Shown: in pieces, positions 1-8,795 of the stretch
Numbering within the stretch: position 1 is the stretch's first letter
How the letters are laid out: each line of letters begins with the position of its first letter
Assembly (NCBI GenBank): GCA_019414565.1
Contig: DXLU01000019.1
Span: forward strand, 1-55,976
Length of the DNA stretch: 55,976 bases
Direction of reading: 5' to 3'
Source of the DNA: Collinsella sp.
GTDB taxonomy: Bacteria > Actinomycetota > Coriobacteriia > Coriobacteriales > Coriobacteriaceae
Notes under the pieces: generated by a model
The model's input: only the letters and a program-made list of their open reading frames with translations
Told to the model about the DNA's origin: nothing
Databases searched by the model: none
Program-made: the position numbers and the translations under genes

Positions 1-7
1 ACGCGCA

Positions 8-49
8 TAAAGAAAGCCTCCCATTTCTCATGTCCAAGAAATGGGAGGC
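8..49 (-). terminator. Rho-independent terminator of the 5'-nucleotidase gene
   Basis: A perfect 13-bp stem (16-28 with 37-49) has an 8-nt loop and is followed on the minus strand by TTTCTTTAT. The stop codon lies inside the hairpin, so the last residues of the upstream protein are encoded by the ascending arm. Confidence 0.85.
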
Positions 50-2148
50 AGTTCAAATTCGGACGGGCTTCTGTGCTCGATATAAGGTTTACGCGGCGGG
101 GCTGTAAGGCCCGGCGGTGTAGCTTGGCGTCGACGCTTCCAGATAATGCCGAGCATGATGACGATGATGCCGCCGATAAGGCACGCGCCAACTACTGCCA
201 GCGTGCGGTCTCCCGTTGCGGCAAGCTTACCGGTCGTCTTCTTGGTGATGACCTTCGTGGTCGCCGTGTCCGTCTTAGACGAGGGCTTAGGCGTCGGGGC
301 CGGTGAGGGCGTGGGGTCCACGGCAGCGGAGCCAAAGCTGATGGTGCCCGCGAGTGAGGCCATCTTGCTCTCCCAGCCGTTCTGCCCGATCAGCGCCCTC
401 AGCGCCGCCTCGCACGTGCCCCACTCGGTGTACTTGGTGGCGTGTGCAAAGGTGGGAAAGTCGGTCGTGTTGGTAATGATGTAGTTGTTGGTGGCGACGG
501 TATAGGTCTTGGTGGGATCGAGCGTGCTGCCATCCTTGGTGAGCGTGGCGCTCACGATGCGCTTGCCTTCGGGCTGCGTCCAATCAATCGTCACGTTGAT
601 GCCGCCAAAGGAGAGAACGCTGCCAGAGTCATCGCGCCACTTGTACTTGTCTTGCGCCTCCTGCTCGGTATGGCCGGCTGCCACGTAGGCTTGCTGAAGC
701 TCGTAGCTGTGATTGCACTCGTCGCTGATCTGCAGCGAGTGCTCGAGCGCTGCGAGGAAGTCCGCGCCGGTCATGGTCCAGGTCTCCACGGTGTTGCCGT
801 AGGGCGAGATAGCGATGACGTTGCCGGCGGTCACATCGCCCGCAGCGATGCCACCGCGGATGCCACCCGCGTTCTCGATGGCAAGGTCTGCGCCCGTCAG
901 GGCAAGATAGGAGCCGCAAATCACGTGGCCGATGGTCTGGGCCTTGGTGGTGTCGCCCTCCTTGCTGGGGCGGAAATCGGTGGTGCGCACCATTTCCCAA
1001 CCATGCGTGCCTGCGGCGTCCTCGCCGTAGAAATAGTTGGTGGTGGATGTGCCGAGCACCTTGTTCGATTCGTTTTCAAAGGCCTCGTCGAGCGGCTTGA
1101 TCTTGTTGCGGACGTCTTCAAGGCGGCTTTGGTAGTCAGAACCCTTGTCGGGGTCTGCCAAAAGGTCGTTGACGTTCTTGGCGGTGTAGAGCTTCTCGTC
1201 GCTGTCGTCTGTAGGGACCGTGACCGTGTCATCGTCGGTCGTCTCGGTGCCATTCGTGTCGTACTTGTACGGAATGGAAAGCAGCCCCACCTCGGCAAAG
1301 GCGCTGCCTGTCTCGACAACGTGGATCGTCTTGCCGTCGGCTCCCGTTACCTTCTCGTTAAGGTTGATGTGCTCGTGGCCTGCGATAAGGGCATCGACGC
1401 CACGGAGCCGTGTGGCAAAGGTCTTTGCGTCGAGCGTGTGCGCGATGCACACAACAACATCGAAGCCCTCCTTGCGCAGCCGCTCTGCCTCGGCATTGAT
1501 GGCGTTCGTGGCACTCGAGAACGACGTGCCCGCGACCAGGTCCGCGCGCAGCGAGGATCCCAGCGACTCATCCATGGCACCCACGACGCCGACCTTGATT
1601 TTGTAGTCGAATGTGGAGTGATCTTCGCTATCCTCCCAGGTGCGATCGAGCGTCTTCGTGATGCTCGAGCTCCATACGCCGCTCGTAGACTTCGCGTTCG
1701 CGCAGAGCATGGCGAAGGGCGTGCCGGTGGTGCTGTAGCCGGTCATGGTGCGGAGCTTGTCCGCGCCGTAGCTCCAGTCGTGGTTGCCTGGCGTGGTCGC
1801 GTCGTAGCCGTCGGCGTAGAAGGTGTCCATGAGCTCGGCGATGCTCTTGCCCTCGCTCATGGTGGCGAAGGACTGTCCGTGGAAGGTGTCGCCCGCATCG
1901 AGCAAAAGATCGGGGGCGCTGCTTTGGGCGCTATAGAGAACTGCCAGTCCGTCGAAGCCGACGGTGCCGGTGCCCTTGCTTTCGTTGTAGCTGTACTTGT
2001 AGCTGCCGTGGATGTCGTTGGTGTGCATGACGGCCACGGAGCCGTCAATAGCGGCGGGCAGGTTCCCCGCGAAAGCGAGGCTTGGGATGCCTGCGAGCGA
2101 GCCGACAAACAACGCGGCGGCTAACGCAAGGCGGGGGAGTCTTTTCAT
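28..2148 (-). CDS. Secreted, cell-wall anchored 5'-nucleotidase / cyclic phosphodiesterase (UshA family)
   Basis: This 706-residue protein is predicted to hydrolyse extracellular nucleotides. A signal peptide (about residues 1-27, ending in AFAG) is followed by a metallophosphoesterase domain with the metal-binding motifs HTNDIHG, DAGDTFHG, GNHD and GHEH. A 5'-nucleotidase C-terminal domain follows, with ENAGGIRGG and SPYGNTV. The C-terminus has LAATG (642-646), a hydrophobic helix and KRRR, the layout of a sortase substrate; LAxTG is the motif reported for class E sortases of high-GC Gram-positives. Oddly, about 31 residues follow the positive cluster, where anchored proteins normally stop, and the last of them are encoded by the terminator stem. 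The ATG has AAGGAAA upstream. The enzyme family is firm; the exact substrate is not. Confidence 0.9.
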   Translation of the reverse strand: MKRLPRLALAAALFVGSLAGIPSLAFAGNLPAAIDGSVAVMHTNDIHGSYKYSYNESKGTGTVGFDGLAVLYSAQSSAPDLLLDAGDTFHGQSFATMSEGKSIAELMDTFYADGYDATTPGNHDWSYGADKLRTMTGYSTTGTPFAMLCANAKSTSGVWSSSITKTLDRTWEDSEDHSTFDYKIKVGVVGAMDESLGSSLRADLVAGTSFSSATNAINAEAERLRKEGFDVVVCIAHTLDAKTFATRLRGVDALIAGHEHINLNEKVTGADGKTIHVVETGSAFAEVGLLSIPYKYDTNGTETTDDDTVTVPTDDSDEKLYTAKNVNDLLADPDKGSDYQSRLEDVRNKIKPLDEAFENESNKVLGTSTTNYFYGEDAAGTHGWEMVRTTDFRPSKEGDTTKAQTIGHVICGSYLALTGADLAIENAGGIRGGIAAGDVTAGNVIAISPYGNTVETWTMTGADFLAALEHSLQISDECNHSYELQQAYVAAGHTEQEAQDKYKWRDDSGSVLSFGGINVTIDWTQPEGKRIVSATLTKDGSTLDPTKTYTVATNNYIITNTTDFPTFAHATKYTEWGTCEAALRALIGQNGWESKMASLAGTISFGSAAVDPTPSPAPTPKPSSKTDTATTKVITKKTTGKLAATGDRTLAVVGACLIGGIIVIMLGIIWKRRRQATPPGLTAPPRKPYIEHRSPSEFELPPISWT

Positions 2149-2212
2149 GGCAGTTTCCTTAGTCCTTAGCCAGAATGTCTGGTCGAATATCGGATTATCG
2201 ACATAATATGCG

Positions 2213-2252
2213 AAAACCGCCGCAAGGGCGTCTGTCCCTTTGCGGCGGTTTT
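2213..2252. terminator. Strong bidirectional hairpin between the ABC operon and the nucleotidase
   Basis: Arms 2213-2228 and 2236-2252 form a GC-rich stem (AAAACCGCCGCAAGGG and its complement) with A and T tracts on either side, so it could terminate in both directions. It lies beyond the ABC operon end (2307, minus strand) and upstream of the nucleotidase start at 2148. Confidence 0.6.
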
Positions 2253-2308
2253 GACGTTTGAGCAGATAAAACCTACCAAAATAAACCTGTCCCTTTTTGG
2301 CAGGTTTT
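2253..2308 (+). repeat. Dispersed repeat R2, copy 1
   Basis: This stretch of about 56 bp is nearly identical to 40522-40577, and its centre matches the complement of 38591-38630. The shared core contains ACCAAAATAAACCTGTCCC. It holds the weak hairpin AAACCTG...CAGGTTT just after the ABC ATPase stop codon, which may act as that operon's terminator. Confidence 0.75.
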
Positions 2309-3101
2309 AGCTCAGCAGCATGCGGTCGTTGGCGAGCTCGCCGCCCGAGACCTCCTCGAACTTCTGCAGCAGGTCGGCTACGGTGAGCGACTTCTTCTCA
2401 TCGCCCGCCACGTCGTAGATCACGTGGCCTTCGTGCATCATGATCAGACGGTTGCCCAGACGGATGGCGTCATTCATGTTATGCGTGACCATGAGCGTGG
2501 TCAGGTGGTGCTCGTCGACGATCTCTTCGGTCAGATTGAGCACCTTAGAGGCCGTCTTGGGGTCGAGCGCCGCGGTGTGCTCGTCGAGCAGCAGCAGGCG
2601 TGGCTTGGTGAGCGTGGCCATGAGCAGGGTGAGTGCCTGGCGCTGACCGCCCGAAAGCAGGCCGACCTTGGCGTTGAGGCGCGTGTCCAGACCGAGGTCC
2701 AGGCGCTTGAGCAGCTCAACGTACTCGTCCTTCTCGGCCTTGGTGACGCCCCACGAAAGACCGCGACGCTGGCCGCGACGCTTGGCGAGGGCCAGGTTCT
2801 CGGCGATCTGCATGTCGGCAGCGGTACCGCGCATGGGGTCCTGAAACACGCGGCCCAGGTACTTGGCGCGCTGCGACTCGCTCAGGCGCGAGATGTCGGT
2901 GCCGTCGAGCTCAATAACGCCCGAATCGAGCGGGTACACGCCGGCGATCATGTTGAGCAGCGTGGACTTGCCGGCGCCATTGCCGCCGATCACGGTTACA
3001 AAGTCGCCGTCATTCAGGGTGAGGTCGACACCGGTGAGCGCGCGCTTCTCCGTGACGGTGCCCTTGTTAAAGGTCTTCTTGACGTGCGAGAGCTTAAGCA
3101 T
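2307..3101 (-). CDS. ABC transporter ATP-binding protein (TrpZ / COG1101 type)
   Basis: This 264-residue nucleotide-binding subunit would energise the permease and lipoprotein encoded just upstream. It has a Walker A motif (GGNGAGKST), the signature LSGGQRQALTL, a Walker B motif ending LLLLDEHTAALD, and a switch histidine in MVTHN. The start is placed at the ATG at 3101 (MLKLSHVKK), which overlaps the permease stop by 8 nt; an in-frame ATG at 3110 is also possible. The overlap implies translational coupling. The three-gene order of lipoprotein, permease, ATPase is that of the TrpXYZ-like family, for which aromatic amino acids and other ligands are known. The ligand here cannot be read from sequence. 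Confidence 0.9.
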   Translation of the reverse strand: MLKLSHVKKTFNKGTVTEKRALTGVDLTLNDGDFVTVIGGNGAGKSTLLNMIAGVYPLDSGVIELDGTDISRLSESQRAKYLGRVFQDPMRGTAADMQIAENLALAKRRGQRRGLSWGVTKAEKDEYVELLKRLDLGLDTRLNAKVGLLSGGQRQALTLLMATLTKPRLLLLDEHTAALDPKTASKVLNLTEEIVDEHHLTTLMVTHNMNDAIRLGNRLIMMHEGHVIYDVAGDEKKSLTVADLLQKFEEVSGGELANDRMLLS

Positions 3102-4017
3102 CTGCCTCATCCCCCTTCGTGTAGGAGCTGCGGAGCTTATAGCGCTCCCAAACCACGGGCACGCACAGGGCCACAGCGACAATCACGGCGGAGAGCAGCT
3201 TCATGTCGTTGGCGTCCATGCCCAACTGCAGCACGATGGCGCGGATAAGGAAGTACACCACGGAGCCAAAGACGGCGGAGGCAAGACGGACGCTAAACTG
3301 CGTGAGGCCGCCGGGCAGCAGGCGGCCGAGTACCTCACCGATAACAATGGCGGCAAGACCGATAACGATGGCACCGGTGCCCATACCAATGTCGGCGTAC
3401 TTCTGGCTCTGGCAGATGAGCGCGCCCGAAAGGCCAATGAGGGCGTTGGAGAGCACGAGGGCGATCATCTTGGTGGAGTTGGTGTTGACGCCCAGAGCGC
3501 GGATCATGTACTCGTTGTTGCCGGTGGCGCGCAGCGCCGAGCCGATTTCGGTGCCAAAGAACCAATACAGGATGGCAACGATAGCCACGGCGAGCAGGAT
3601 GCCCAAGATGATGGCAACGGTGGACTGCGGCAGACCGGTCATATTGCTGACGGCCGAGAACACGGTGCCCTTGGCAAGAATGGGCGTATTGGACTTGCCC
3701 ATGATGCGCAGGTTGATGGACCACAGGCTGATCTGGGTGAGGATTCCGGCGAGGATCGCGGGAATCTCAAAGACGGTGGTCAAAATGCCCGTGACGGCAC
3801 CCGCGATGGCGCCGGCGCACATGCCGGCCAGCACGGCGAGCAGCGGGTCGACGTTGTTATTGACGATGAGTACGGCGCAGACGCAGCCGCCGAGGGCAAA
3901 GCTGCCGTCGCAGGTCATATCGGGGATGTCGAGCAGGCGGAACGTGATAAACACGCCAAGCACCATAATGCCCCAGAGGACGCCCTGCGAAACGGCGCCC
4001 TGCAATGCAATGAGCAT
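3094..4017 (-). CDS. ABC transporter permease (TrpY / COG4120 type, branched-chain-like fold)
   Basis: This 307-residue membrane protein has about eight to nine hydrophobic segments. Its loop GSALRATGNNEYMIRALGVN is the conserved cytoplasmic loop of the PF02653 permease family. It would form the channel of the uptake system with the lipoprotein (4221-5201) and the ATPase (2307-3101). The start ATG at 4017 follows a good AGGAGG a few bases upstream. The 203-nt gap to the lipoprotein gene holds a hairpin that may lower expression of the membrane and ATPase parts relative to the binding protein. Confidence 0.88.
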   Translation of the reverse strand: MLIALQGAVSQGVLWGIMVLGVFITFRLLDIPDMTCDGSFALGGCVCAVLIVNNNVDPLLAVLAGMCAGAIAGAVTGILTTVFEIPAILAGILTQISLWSINLRIMGKSNTPILAKGTVFSAVSNMTGLPQSTVAIILGILLAVAIVAILYWFFGTEIGSALRATGNNEYMIRALGVNTNSTKMIALVLSNALIGLSGALICQSQKYADIGMGTGAIVIGLAAIVIGEVLGRLLPGGLTQFSVRLASAVFGSVVYFLIRAIVLQLGMDANDMKLLSAVIVAVALCVPVVWERYKLRSSYTKGDEADA

Positions 4018-4121
4018 GCTTCATACCTCCTAGGATAGGATGGACACGTGATGTTCCATAATAGCGGTAACAATGAATATAAGAACGGCAGGCAAACGTT
4101 TTGTTATATCTGAAACAAGCA

Positions 4122-4150
4122 GGGCGAACGCCGGTCTATGACGTTCGCCC
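4122..4150 (-). promoter_or_regulatory. Intercistronic stem-loop between binding protein and permease genes
   Basis: GGGCGAACG (4122-4130) and CGTTCGCCC (4142-4150) form a perfect 9-bp stem. No U tract follows, so it is more likely an mRNA-stabilising or processing hairpin at the 3' end of the lipoprotein message than a full terminator. The rest of the 203-nt gap (4018-4220) shows nothing else clear. Confidence 0.55.
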
Positions 4151-4220
4151 CAATGGCTCAGATATTGAATAACGCAGCTATGGGCGAGAACGAACCCTAG
4201 ATGCGTTACGGCGCATGGTG

Positions 4221-5201
4221 CTACTCGTCCAGGGCGGAAAGGTCGATGCCCAACGCCTCGGCCATCTCGTCGTTCTTGACGACGACCAGGTTCTTGCTCG
4301 AGAGGTGCTTGATCGGCATGTCTTCGGGCTTGGCCTCGCCCTTCAGGATCTTAACGGCCATCTCGCCCGCGGCGTAGCCCAGGTCCTCATAGTTGATGGA
4401 GAGGGTGAACAGGCCGCCGGCCATGCACATACCCTCCTCGCCAGTCACGAAGGGAAGCTTGTTTTCCTTGCAGATCTGGCCGACCTGCGAGGCACCCGCA
4501 GCGATGGTGTTGTCGGTGGGGGAGTAGAGCGCGTCGACCTTGCCCACGGCGGACTCGACGACGGACTGGATCTCGTTGGAGCTCGAGACGGTGAAGTCGG
4601 TGTACTCGAGGCCCAGCTTGTCGAGCTCCTTCTTGGCGGCCTTGATCTGGACGTCGGAGTTGGACTCGGCGGTGCAGTAGAGCAGGCCGACCTTCTTTAC
4701 GTCGGGCAGGACCTTCTGCATCATCTCGAGTTGCTCGGCGACCGGGGTAAGGTCGGAGGCGCCGGTGACGTTGGTGCCGGGCTTGTCGTTGTCCTGGACC
4801 AGGCCGGAGGCGGCGTAGTCGGTGATGGCGCAGCCCACGATGGGGATATCGGCCGTGGCGCCGGCGGCAGCCTGCGCGGCGGGCGTGGCGATGGCATAAA
4901 TCAGGTTGACGTTGTCGCCCACAAACTTGTCGGCAATGGACTTACACGTGGACTGGTCGTTCTGGGCGTTCTTCTGGTCGATCTTGACCTTAAGGCCGCT
5001 CTCCTTGATGGCCTTGACAAAGCCGTCGTTGGCGGCATCGAGTGCGGAGTGCTCGGTGAGCTGCAGAACGCCGATGGTGTAGTCGGAACCGGCGGCAGCA
5101 GAGCCGGAACCAGAGTTGCCGCCGCATCCGGCGAGCGGGGCGAGCGCGAGCAGGCCGGCGGAGACCAGAAGGCTCCTGCGGCTGATGGTGATGTCCTTCA
5201 T
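4221..5201 (-). CDS. ABC transporter substrate-binding lipoprotein (TrpX / PF04392 type)
   Basis: This 326-residue extracytoplasmic binding protein belongs to the COG2984 family. Its N-terminus reads ISRRSLLVSAGLLALAPLAGC, combining a twin-arginine pair with a lipobox (LAGC), so it is probably exported folded or by Sec and then lipidated on the cysteine. The mature part has the two-lobed pattern of the family, with IGVLQLTEH, IYAIATPAAQA and TDNTIAAGASQVG. The start is set at the ATG at 5201 because GGGGG lies 7 nt upstream; a longer reading frame lacks a ribosome site. It is first in the operon with the permease and ATPase. The ligand is unknown; aromatic amino acids are the precedent. Confidence 0.88.
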   Translation of the reverse strand: MKDITISRRSLLVSAGLLALAPLAGCGGNSGSGSAAAGSDYTIGVLQLTEHSALDAANDGFVKAIKESGLKVKIDQKNAQNDQSTCKSIADKFVGDNVNLIYAIATPAAQAAAGATADIPIVGCAITDYAASGLVQDNDKPGTNVTGASDLTPVAEQLEMMQKVLPDVKKVGLLYCTAESNSDVQIKAAKKELDKLGLEYTDFTVSSSNEIQSVVESAVGKVDALYSPTDNTIAAGASQVGQICKENKLPFVTGEEGMCMAGGLFTLSINYEDLGYAAGEMAVKILKGEAKPEDMPIKHLSSKNLVVVKNDEMAEALGIDLSALDE

Positions 5202-5233
5202 ATCATTACCCCCAGTATAAAAATGGCTGGAAA

Positions 5234-5292
5234 CACTGCACTGGGACAAAGTGCAAGTGGAACTATAGTAGCGCTGATGTCCATTTTTACAA
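5234..5292 (-). promoter_or_regulatory. Promoter and 5' leader stem-loop of the ABC operon
   Basis: On the minus strand, TTGTAA (5287-5292) and TACTAT (5265-5270) are separated by 16 bp, a reasonable sigma-70-type promoter. Downstream in the leader, CACTGCACT (5234-5242) pairs with 5250-5259 (one bulge), leaving a hairpin before the ribosome site. It could be an attenuator or simply structural. Confidence 0.5.
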
Positions 5293-5361
5293 CAGCCTGG
5301 CGGGTTTTTTAATACAGAATCGGATGGGCGGTACGGGTAGTCGAATGGGCGGCGGAGGGTC

Positions 5362-6147
5362 TTATGCGGCGGAGGAGGTGTCGTCCTCGTCCAGGGCGGC
5401 GAAGAGCTTCTTGCCGTCGAGGAGACGTGTGGTGACGTTTCTCATTCGGCCAATCTCTACGGTGCGCAACGTGTCATCGGCGCCTCGGGCGTCATAGACC
5501 GTTCCCAGCAAATACGAGATGCCATCGCGCTGCCTGATGGCAAAGGGACGGAGTGTCATCCGTGCTGCTTCGGTTTCGCCGCGTGTCGTGACGCTCGAAA
5601 TATCAAAACTCACCGTGGTTCCGTGGTCGATGGCCTGCTCGACGAGCTCGCACGTGTCGATGCGCTTGATGGGCGTGCGTGTTGCCTTGGTGGCCTTGCT
5701 GCTTGCGCTTGGAGCGGGTTCGGGTGTGTCGAGGTAGCCGCGAACGTCGGCGCTCGCCATGGCAACTAAGTGCTGCGCCGTGCTCTTGCGGATAGCGATA
5801 GGCGTGGAGCGGTTGCGCATGACCATACCGTGGAGCCGGATGATCTCTTCATCGGTGAGCGGGCGGGTAAGAAGTTTGTAGCCCACGCCGCGTTTGTACT
5901 CAATTTCGTATCCGGCATGGCGAAGCGCGGAGATGGCGGTGTAGATGCTGCGCCGCGCCGCCGAGATGGGCATGCGGGCGGGGTCGTCGGGATGGGCGAG
6001 GCACCGGATCAACTCATCGGAAAGCATGGCCTTGTCCTCGCCGGTGTTTTCGCTCAAGAGCTGCAGGATGCGAACGGCGCGATAGGCCGCCATCGAGGCG
6101 GCGCCTCTCGTCGTGGTGTCGTAGGTTTCAACAGCGGCTTCGGTCAT
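5362..6147 (-). CDS. Helix-turn-helix transcriptional regulator, WYL-type (tentative)
   Basis: The 261-residue protein starts with a winged-helix region (AAYRAVRILQLLSENTGED to YEIEYKRGVGYKLL, about residues 18-95), in which ARRSIYTAISALRHAGYEI is the recognition part. Its C-terminal half (about 160-250) carries LRPFAIRQRDGISYLLGTV and looks like a ligand-sensing WYL-type domain. The linker is Ala/Ser/Lys-rich and probably flexible. ATG at 6147 was chosen over the upstream GTG at 6156 because AAAGGA lies at a suitable distance. It stands upstream of the ABC operon on the same strand and may regulate it, but no operator was identified. Confidence 0.7.
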   Translation of the reverse strand: MTEAAVETYDTTTRGAASMAAYRAVRILQLLSENTGEDKAMLSDELIRCLAHPDDPARMPISAARRSIYTAISALRHAGYEIEYKRGVGYKLLTRPLTDEEIIRLHGMVMRNRSTPIAIRKSTAQHLVAMASADVRGYLDTPEPAPSASSKATKATRTPIKRIDTCELVEQAIDHGTTVSFDISSVTTRGETEAARMTLRPFAIRQRDGISYLLGTVYDARGADDTLRTVEIGRMRNVTTRLLDGKKLFAALDEDDTSSAA

Positions 6148-6322
6148 AGTGCCCACGTCCTTTCCGTTTTGGTGGCGACGGTATGGAGCCTAGGACGTGG
6201 GGCTTTCCCAGGGGCGCAGGGCGCTCTGGGCGGTCGGTAGTCGTCGGCAAACGGCGGGTCGAGTTTTCAACAGCCCTGCTCAACTGACCAAAAACTTGCC
6301 AAAAGCTTGACGGATGCTGTTG

Positions 6323-6358
6323 AAAAAAGCGCCTCTCGACCGATGTCGAGAGGCGCTT
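6323..6358 (-). terminator. Rho-independent terminator of asnS
   Basis: A perfect 14-bp inverted repeat (6327-6340 with 6345-6358, loop CGAT) is followed on the minus strand by TTTTTT. It lies 46 nt past the asnS stop codon. Confidence 0.92.
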
Positions 6359-6404
6359 GTGCGATGAGCGTTGGCGTGTGGCGACGCGAGCTAGCGTCCG
6401 ACGA

Positions 6405-7808
6405 TTAGAAGTCGGCGTTGCCCACGGTGCGCGGGTGCGGCAGGACGTCGCGGATGTTGCCCACGCCGGTCAGATACATGACCAAGCGCTCGAAGCCCAG
6501 ACCGTAGCCGGCGTGCTTGCAGGAACCGTAACGGCGCAGGTCAAGGTAGTACTTGTACTGCTCGGGATTCATGCCCAGGTCCTTGATGCGGGCCTCGAGC
6601 AGATCCAGGCGCTCCTCGCGCTGGGAGCCGCCGATAATCTCGCCGATACCGGGAACCAGGCAGTCGGCGGCGGCGACGGTCTTGCCGTCTTCGTTCATGC
6701 GCATGTAGAACGCCTTGATCTCGGCTGGGTAGTCGGTCACGAAGGTCGGGCGCTTAAAGTGCTCCTCGGTCAGGAAGCGCTCGTGCTCGGTCTGCAGGTC
6801 GATGCCCCAGCTCACGGGGTAGTCAAACTTGTGACCGGAGGCGACGGCCTGCTCCAGGATTTCGACGGCCTCGGTATAGGTGACGCGGGCGAAGTCGGAG
6901 TTTGCCACGTGGTCTAGGCGCTCGAGCAGACCCTTGTCCACAAACTTGTTGAGCATATTGAGCTCGTCGGGGCAGGTTGCCATAACGTCCTTGAGGACGT
7001 ACTTGAGCATGGCCTCGGCGTTATCCATGTAGTCGTTAAGGTCGGCAAAGGCCATCTCGGGCTCGATCATCCAAAACTCGGCGGCGTGGCGCGTGGTGTT
7101 GGAGTTTTCGGCACGGAAGGTGGGGCCAAAGGTGTACACGTCGCCAAAGGCCATGGCAAAGTTCTCGGCATTGAGCTGGCCGGACACGGTGAGGCTCGCA
7201 TGCTTGCCAAAGAAGTCCTGGCTCCAGTCGACCTCGCCGGACTCGGTGAGGGGCGGATTTTTGGGGTCGAGCGTGGTCACGCGGAACATCTCGCCGGCGC
7301 CCTCGCAGTCACTCGTGGTGATGATGGGGGTGTTGACATAGACAAATCCCTGCTCCTGGAAGAAGCGGTGGATAGCGGCAGCCGCGACAGAGCGGATGCG
7401 GAACACGGCGCGGAACAGGTTGGTGCGCGGGCGCAGATGCTGCTGGGTGCGCAGGAACTCGACGGTTGCGCGCTTCTTCTGCAGCGGGTAATCCGGGGCG
7501 CTCGTGCCCTCGACCTCGATGGAGGTGGCAGAAAGCTCGAAGGGCTGGGGCGCATCGGGGGTCAGTTTGACGGTGCCGGTGCAAATGAGTGCGGCCGAGA
7601 CATTTTGGTGGGCGATCTCGTCGTAGTTGTCGAGCGCCTCGCGGTTCATGACGACCTGCAGGTCGCGGAAGCAGCTGCCGTCGTTGAGCGTAACAAAGCC
7701 AAAGTTCTTCATGTCGCGGACGGACTTGACCCAGCCGGCGACGGTGACAGTCTGGCCGCCGAGCGACTCGGCATCGGCATAGAGCTGCGCGATTTTGGTG
7801 CGGTTCAC
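6405..7808 (-). CDS. asnS: Asparaginyl-tRNA synthetase
   Basis: This enzyme charges tRNA-Asn with asparagine. The protein is 467 residues, normal for AsnRS. It opens with an OB-fold anticodon-binding domain (VTVAGWVKSVRDMKNFGFV to about residue 110) and continues with a class II catalytic domain that has motif 2 (FRAENSNTTRHAAEFWMIE) and motif 3 (GYGLGFERLVMYLTG). The start is placed at the GTG at 7808 (VNRTKIAQLY), preceded by GGGAGGATAC; a longer frame reaching 7928 lacks conservation and a ribosome site. A single-gene unit with its own terminator. Having AsnRS means the cell need not depend solely on the amidotransferase route for Asn-tRNA. Confidence 0.96.
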   Translation of the reverse strand: MNRTKIAQLYADAESLGGQTVTVAGWVKSVRDMKNFGFVTLNDGSCFRDLQVVMNREALDNYDEIAHQNVSAALICTGTVKLTPDAPQPFELSATSIEVEGTSAPDYPLQKKRATVEFLRTQQHLRPRTNLFRAVFRIRSVAAAAIHRFFQEQGFVYVNTPIITTSDCEGAGEMFRVTTLDPKNPPLTESGEVDWSQDFFGKHASLTVSGQLNAENFAMAFGDVYTFGPTFRAENSNTTRHAAEFWMIEPEMAFADLNDYMDNAEAMLKYVLKDVMATCPDELNMLNKFVDKGLLERLDHVANSDFARVTYTEAVEILEQAVASGHKFDYPVSWGIDLQTEHERFLTEEHFKRPTFVTDYPAEIKAFYMRMNEDGKTVAAADCLVPGIGEIIGGSQREERLDLLEARIKDLGMNPEQYKYYLDLRRYGSCKHAGYGLGFERLVMYLTGVGNIRDVLPHPRTVGNADF

Positions 7809-7916
7809 GTATCCTCCCATAACGGTTGAATGATAGTTATCCATACAGTTCGATATTCTAGCAGCTCGGCTCATTTGGACTATACGGATAAGGCATTGAC
7901 GGGACGTTTTCAAATG

Positions 7917-7950
7917 AAAAGCGCCCACGGCGAAATGACCGTGGGCGCTT
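7917..7950 (-). terminator. Rho-independent terminator of the PTS IIA gene
   Basis: AAGCGCCCACGG (7919-7930) pairs with 7939-7950, and TTTTC follows on the minus strand. It is 38 nt beyond the stop codon of the IIA gene. Confidence 0.85.
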
Positions 7951-7987
7951 GGCGTGTTGTCTATTTGTTGTGCGGCGCGGGGCGCGA

Positions 7988-8551
7988 CTACTTGGTCTTG
8001 GCCACCAGCAGCGGGTCGCCAAGCTTGACGAGCGGGTTGCCGCCGATAAGCGTTCCAGACTCGCCGACATGGTCGATGCTCTTAAGGCGATCGAGCTCGG
8101 AGACGATGACGGTCACGATGTCCTCGTGACCAGCGGCCTTAATGGCCTCGCGGTCGAAGCTGATGAGCGGCTGGCCTGCCTTGACCACATCGCCCATCTC
8201 GACAAAGCGGGCAAAACCCTTGCCGTTCATTTCCACGGTGCCCAGGCCAACATGGATGAACACGCGAAGACCGTCCTCGGTGATCATGCCAATGGAGTGG
8301 TTGGTGACAGTGGTGGCGCCGATGCGGCCGTTGGCGGGCGCATAGATGGTGTCGGTAATGGGCTCGATGCCATAGCCCTGGCCAAGCATGCCCGAGGCGA
8401 TCGTCTCGTCGGGAACTTCGTCCAGGTTGACGAGCACGCCGTTGACGGGGGCATAGATGACGCCTTCGCGGGTGGCGAAGCTTGCTGCGGGCGGAACGGA
8501 CGCCTCGCCGGTCGAGGTGAAGGTGGACTTAAGCGAATCGAGCAGACCCAT
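7988..8551 (-). CDS. crr: PTS glucose-type EIIA protein, stand-alone
   Basis: The 187-residue protein accepts phosphate from HPr and passes it to IIB domains. The two active-site histidines of the glucose-type IIA family are present with their usual spacing of 15: His85 in TNHSIGM and His100 in VFIHVGLGTVEMNG (equivalent to E. coli His75 and His90). The first 25 residues are variable and the IIA barrel fills the rest. The start is at the ATG at 8551, with GGAGG five bases upstream. No IIB or IIC gene is adjacent. Two PTS genes in this window, the IIC-IIB at 16805 and the bare IIC at 54617, lack a IIA domain and could be its partners. Regulation may involve the palindrome at 8599-8608. Confidence 0.93.
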   Translation of the reverse strand: MGLLDSLKSTFTSTGEASVPPAASFATREGVIYAPVNGVLVNLDEVPDETIASGMLGQGYGIEPITDTIYAPANGRIGATTVTNHSIGMITEDGLRVFIHVGLGTVEMNGKGFARFVEMGDVVKAGQPLISFDREAIKAAGHEDIVTVIVSELDRLKSIDHVGESGTLIGGNPLVKLGDPLLVAKTK

Positions 8552-8598
8552 AGTTGCCTCCAACTTAAATAGGCGCATATCGCGCGTCTGGTTTGCCG

Positions 8599-8608
8599 GA
8601 AACGTTTC
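8599..8608. promoter_or_regulatory. LacI/GalR-family operator-like palindrome
   Basis: GAAACGTTTC is a perfect 10-bp palindrome of the kind recognised by LacI-family regulators. It lies 48-57 bp upstream of the PTS IIA start in the divergent region shared with the esterase at 8796. A second palindrome, TGATATATCA (8681-8690), lies between it and the esterase. No cognate regulator is in the window. Confidence 0.45.
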
Positions 8609-8795
8609 ATATGTGTTTCGCGGCTTGGTCAACGCCCCCTATTCTACGCTGCTCAGCGATACCTCTGAGCTGGGATTATGTGATATATCAGTTGGAGGGA
8701 AACTTATTGCCGGAGAGTTTCTGCGTCCTGCACCCAACTGGGGTACGCTTAGATGCGAAAAAAGAGTGCGCATAATTTGCGCGAAAGGAGCACAT

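Noticed and set aside
442..2124. Long plus-strand frame over the nucleotidase
   Set aside because: Val/Gly/Ala-rich translation with no motif; the minus-strand enzyme is clear.
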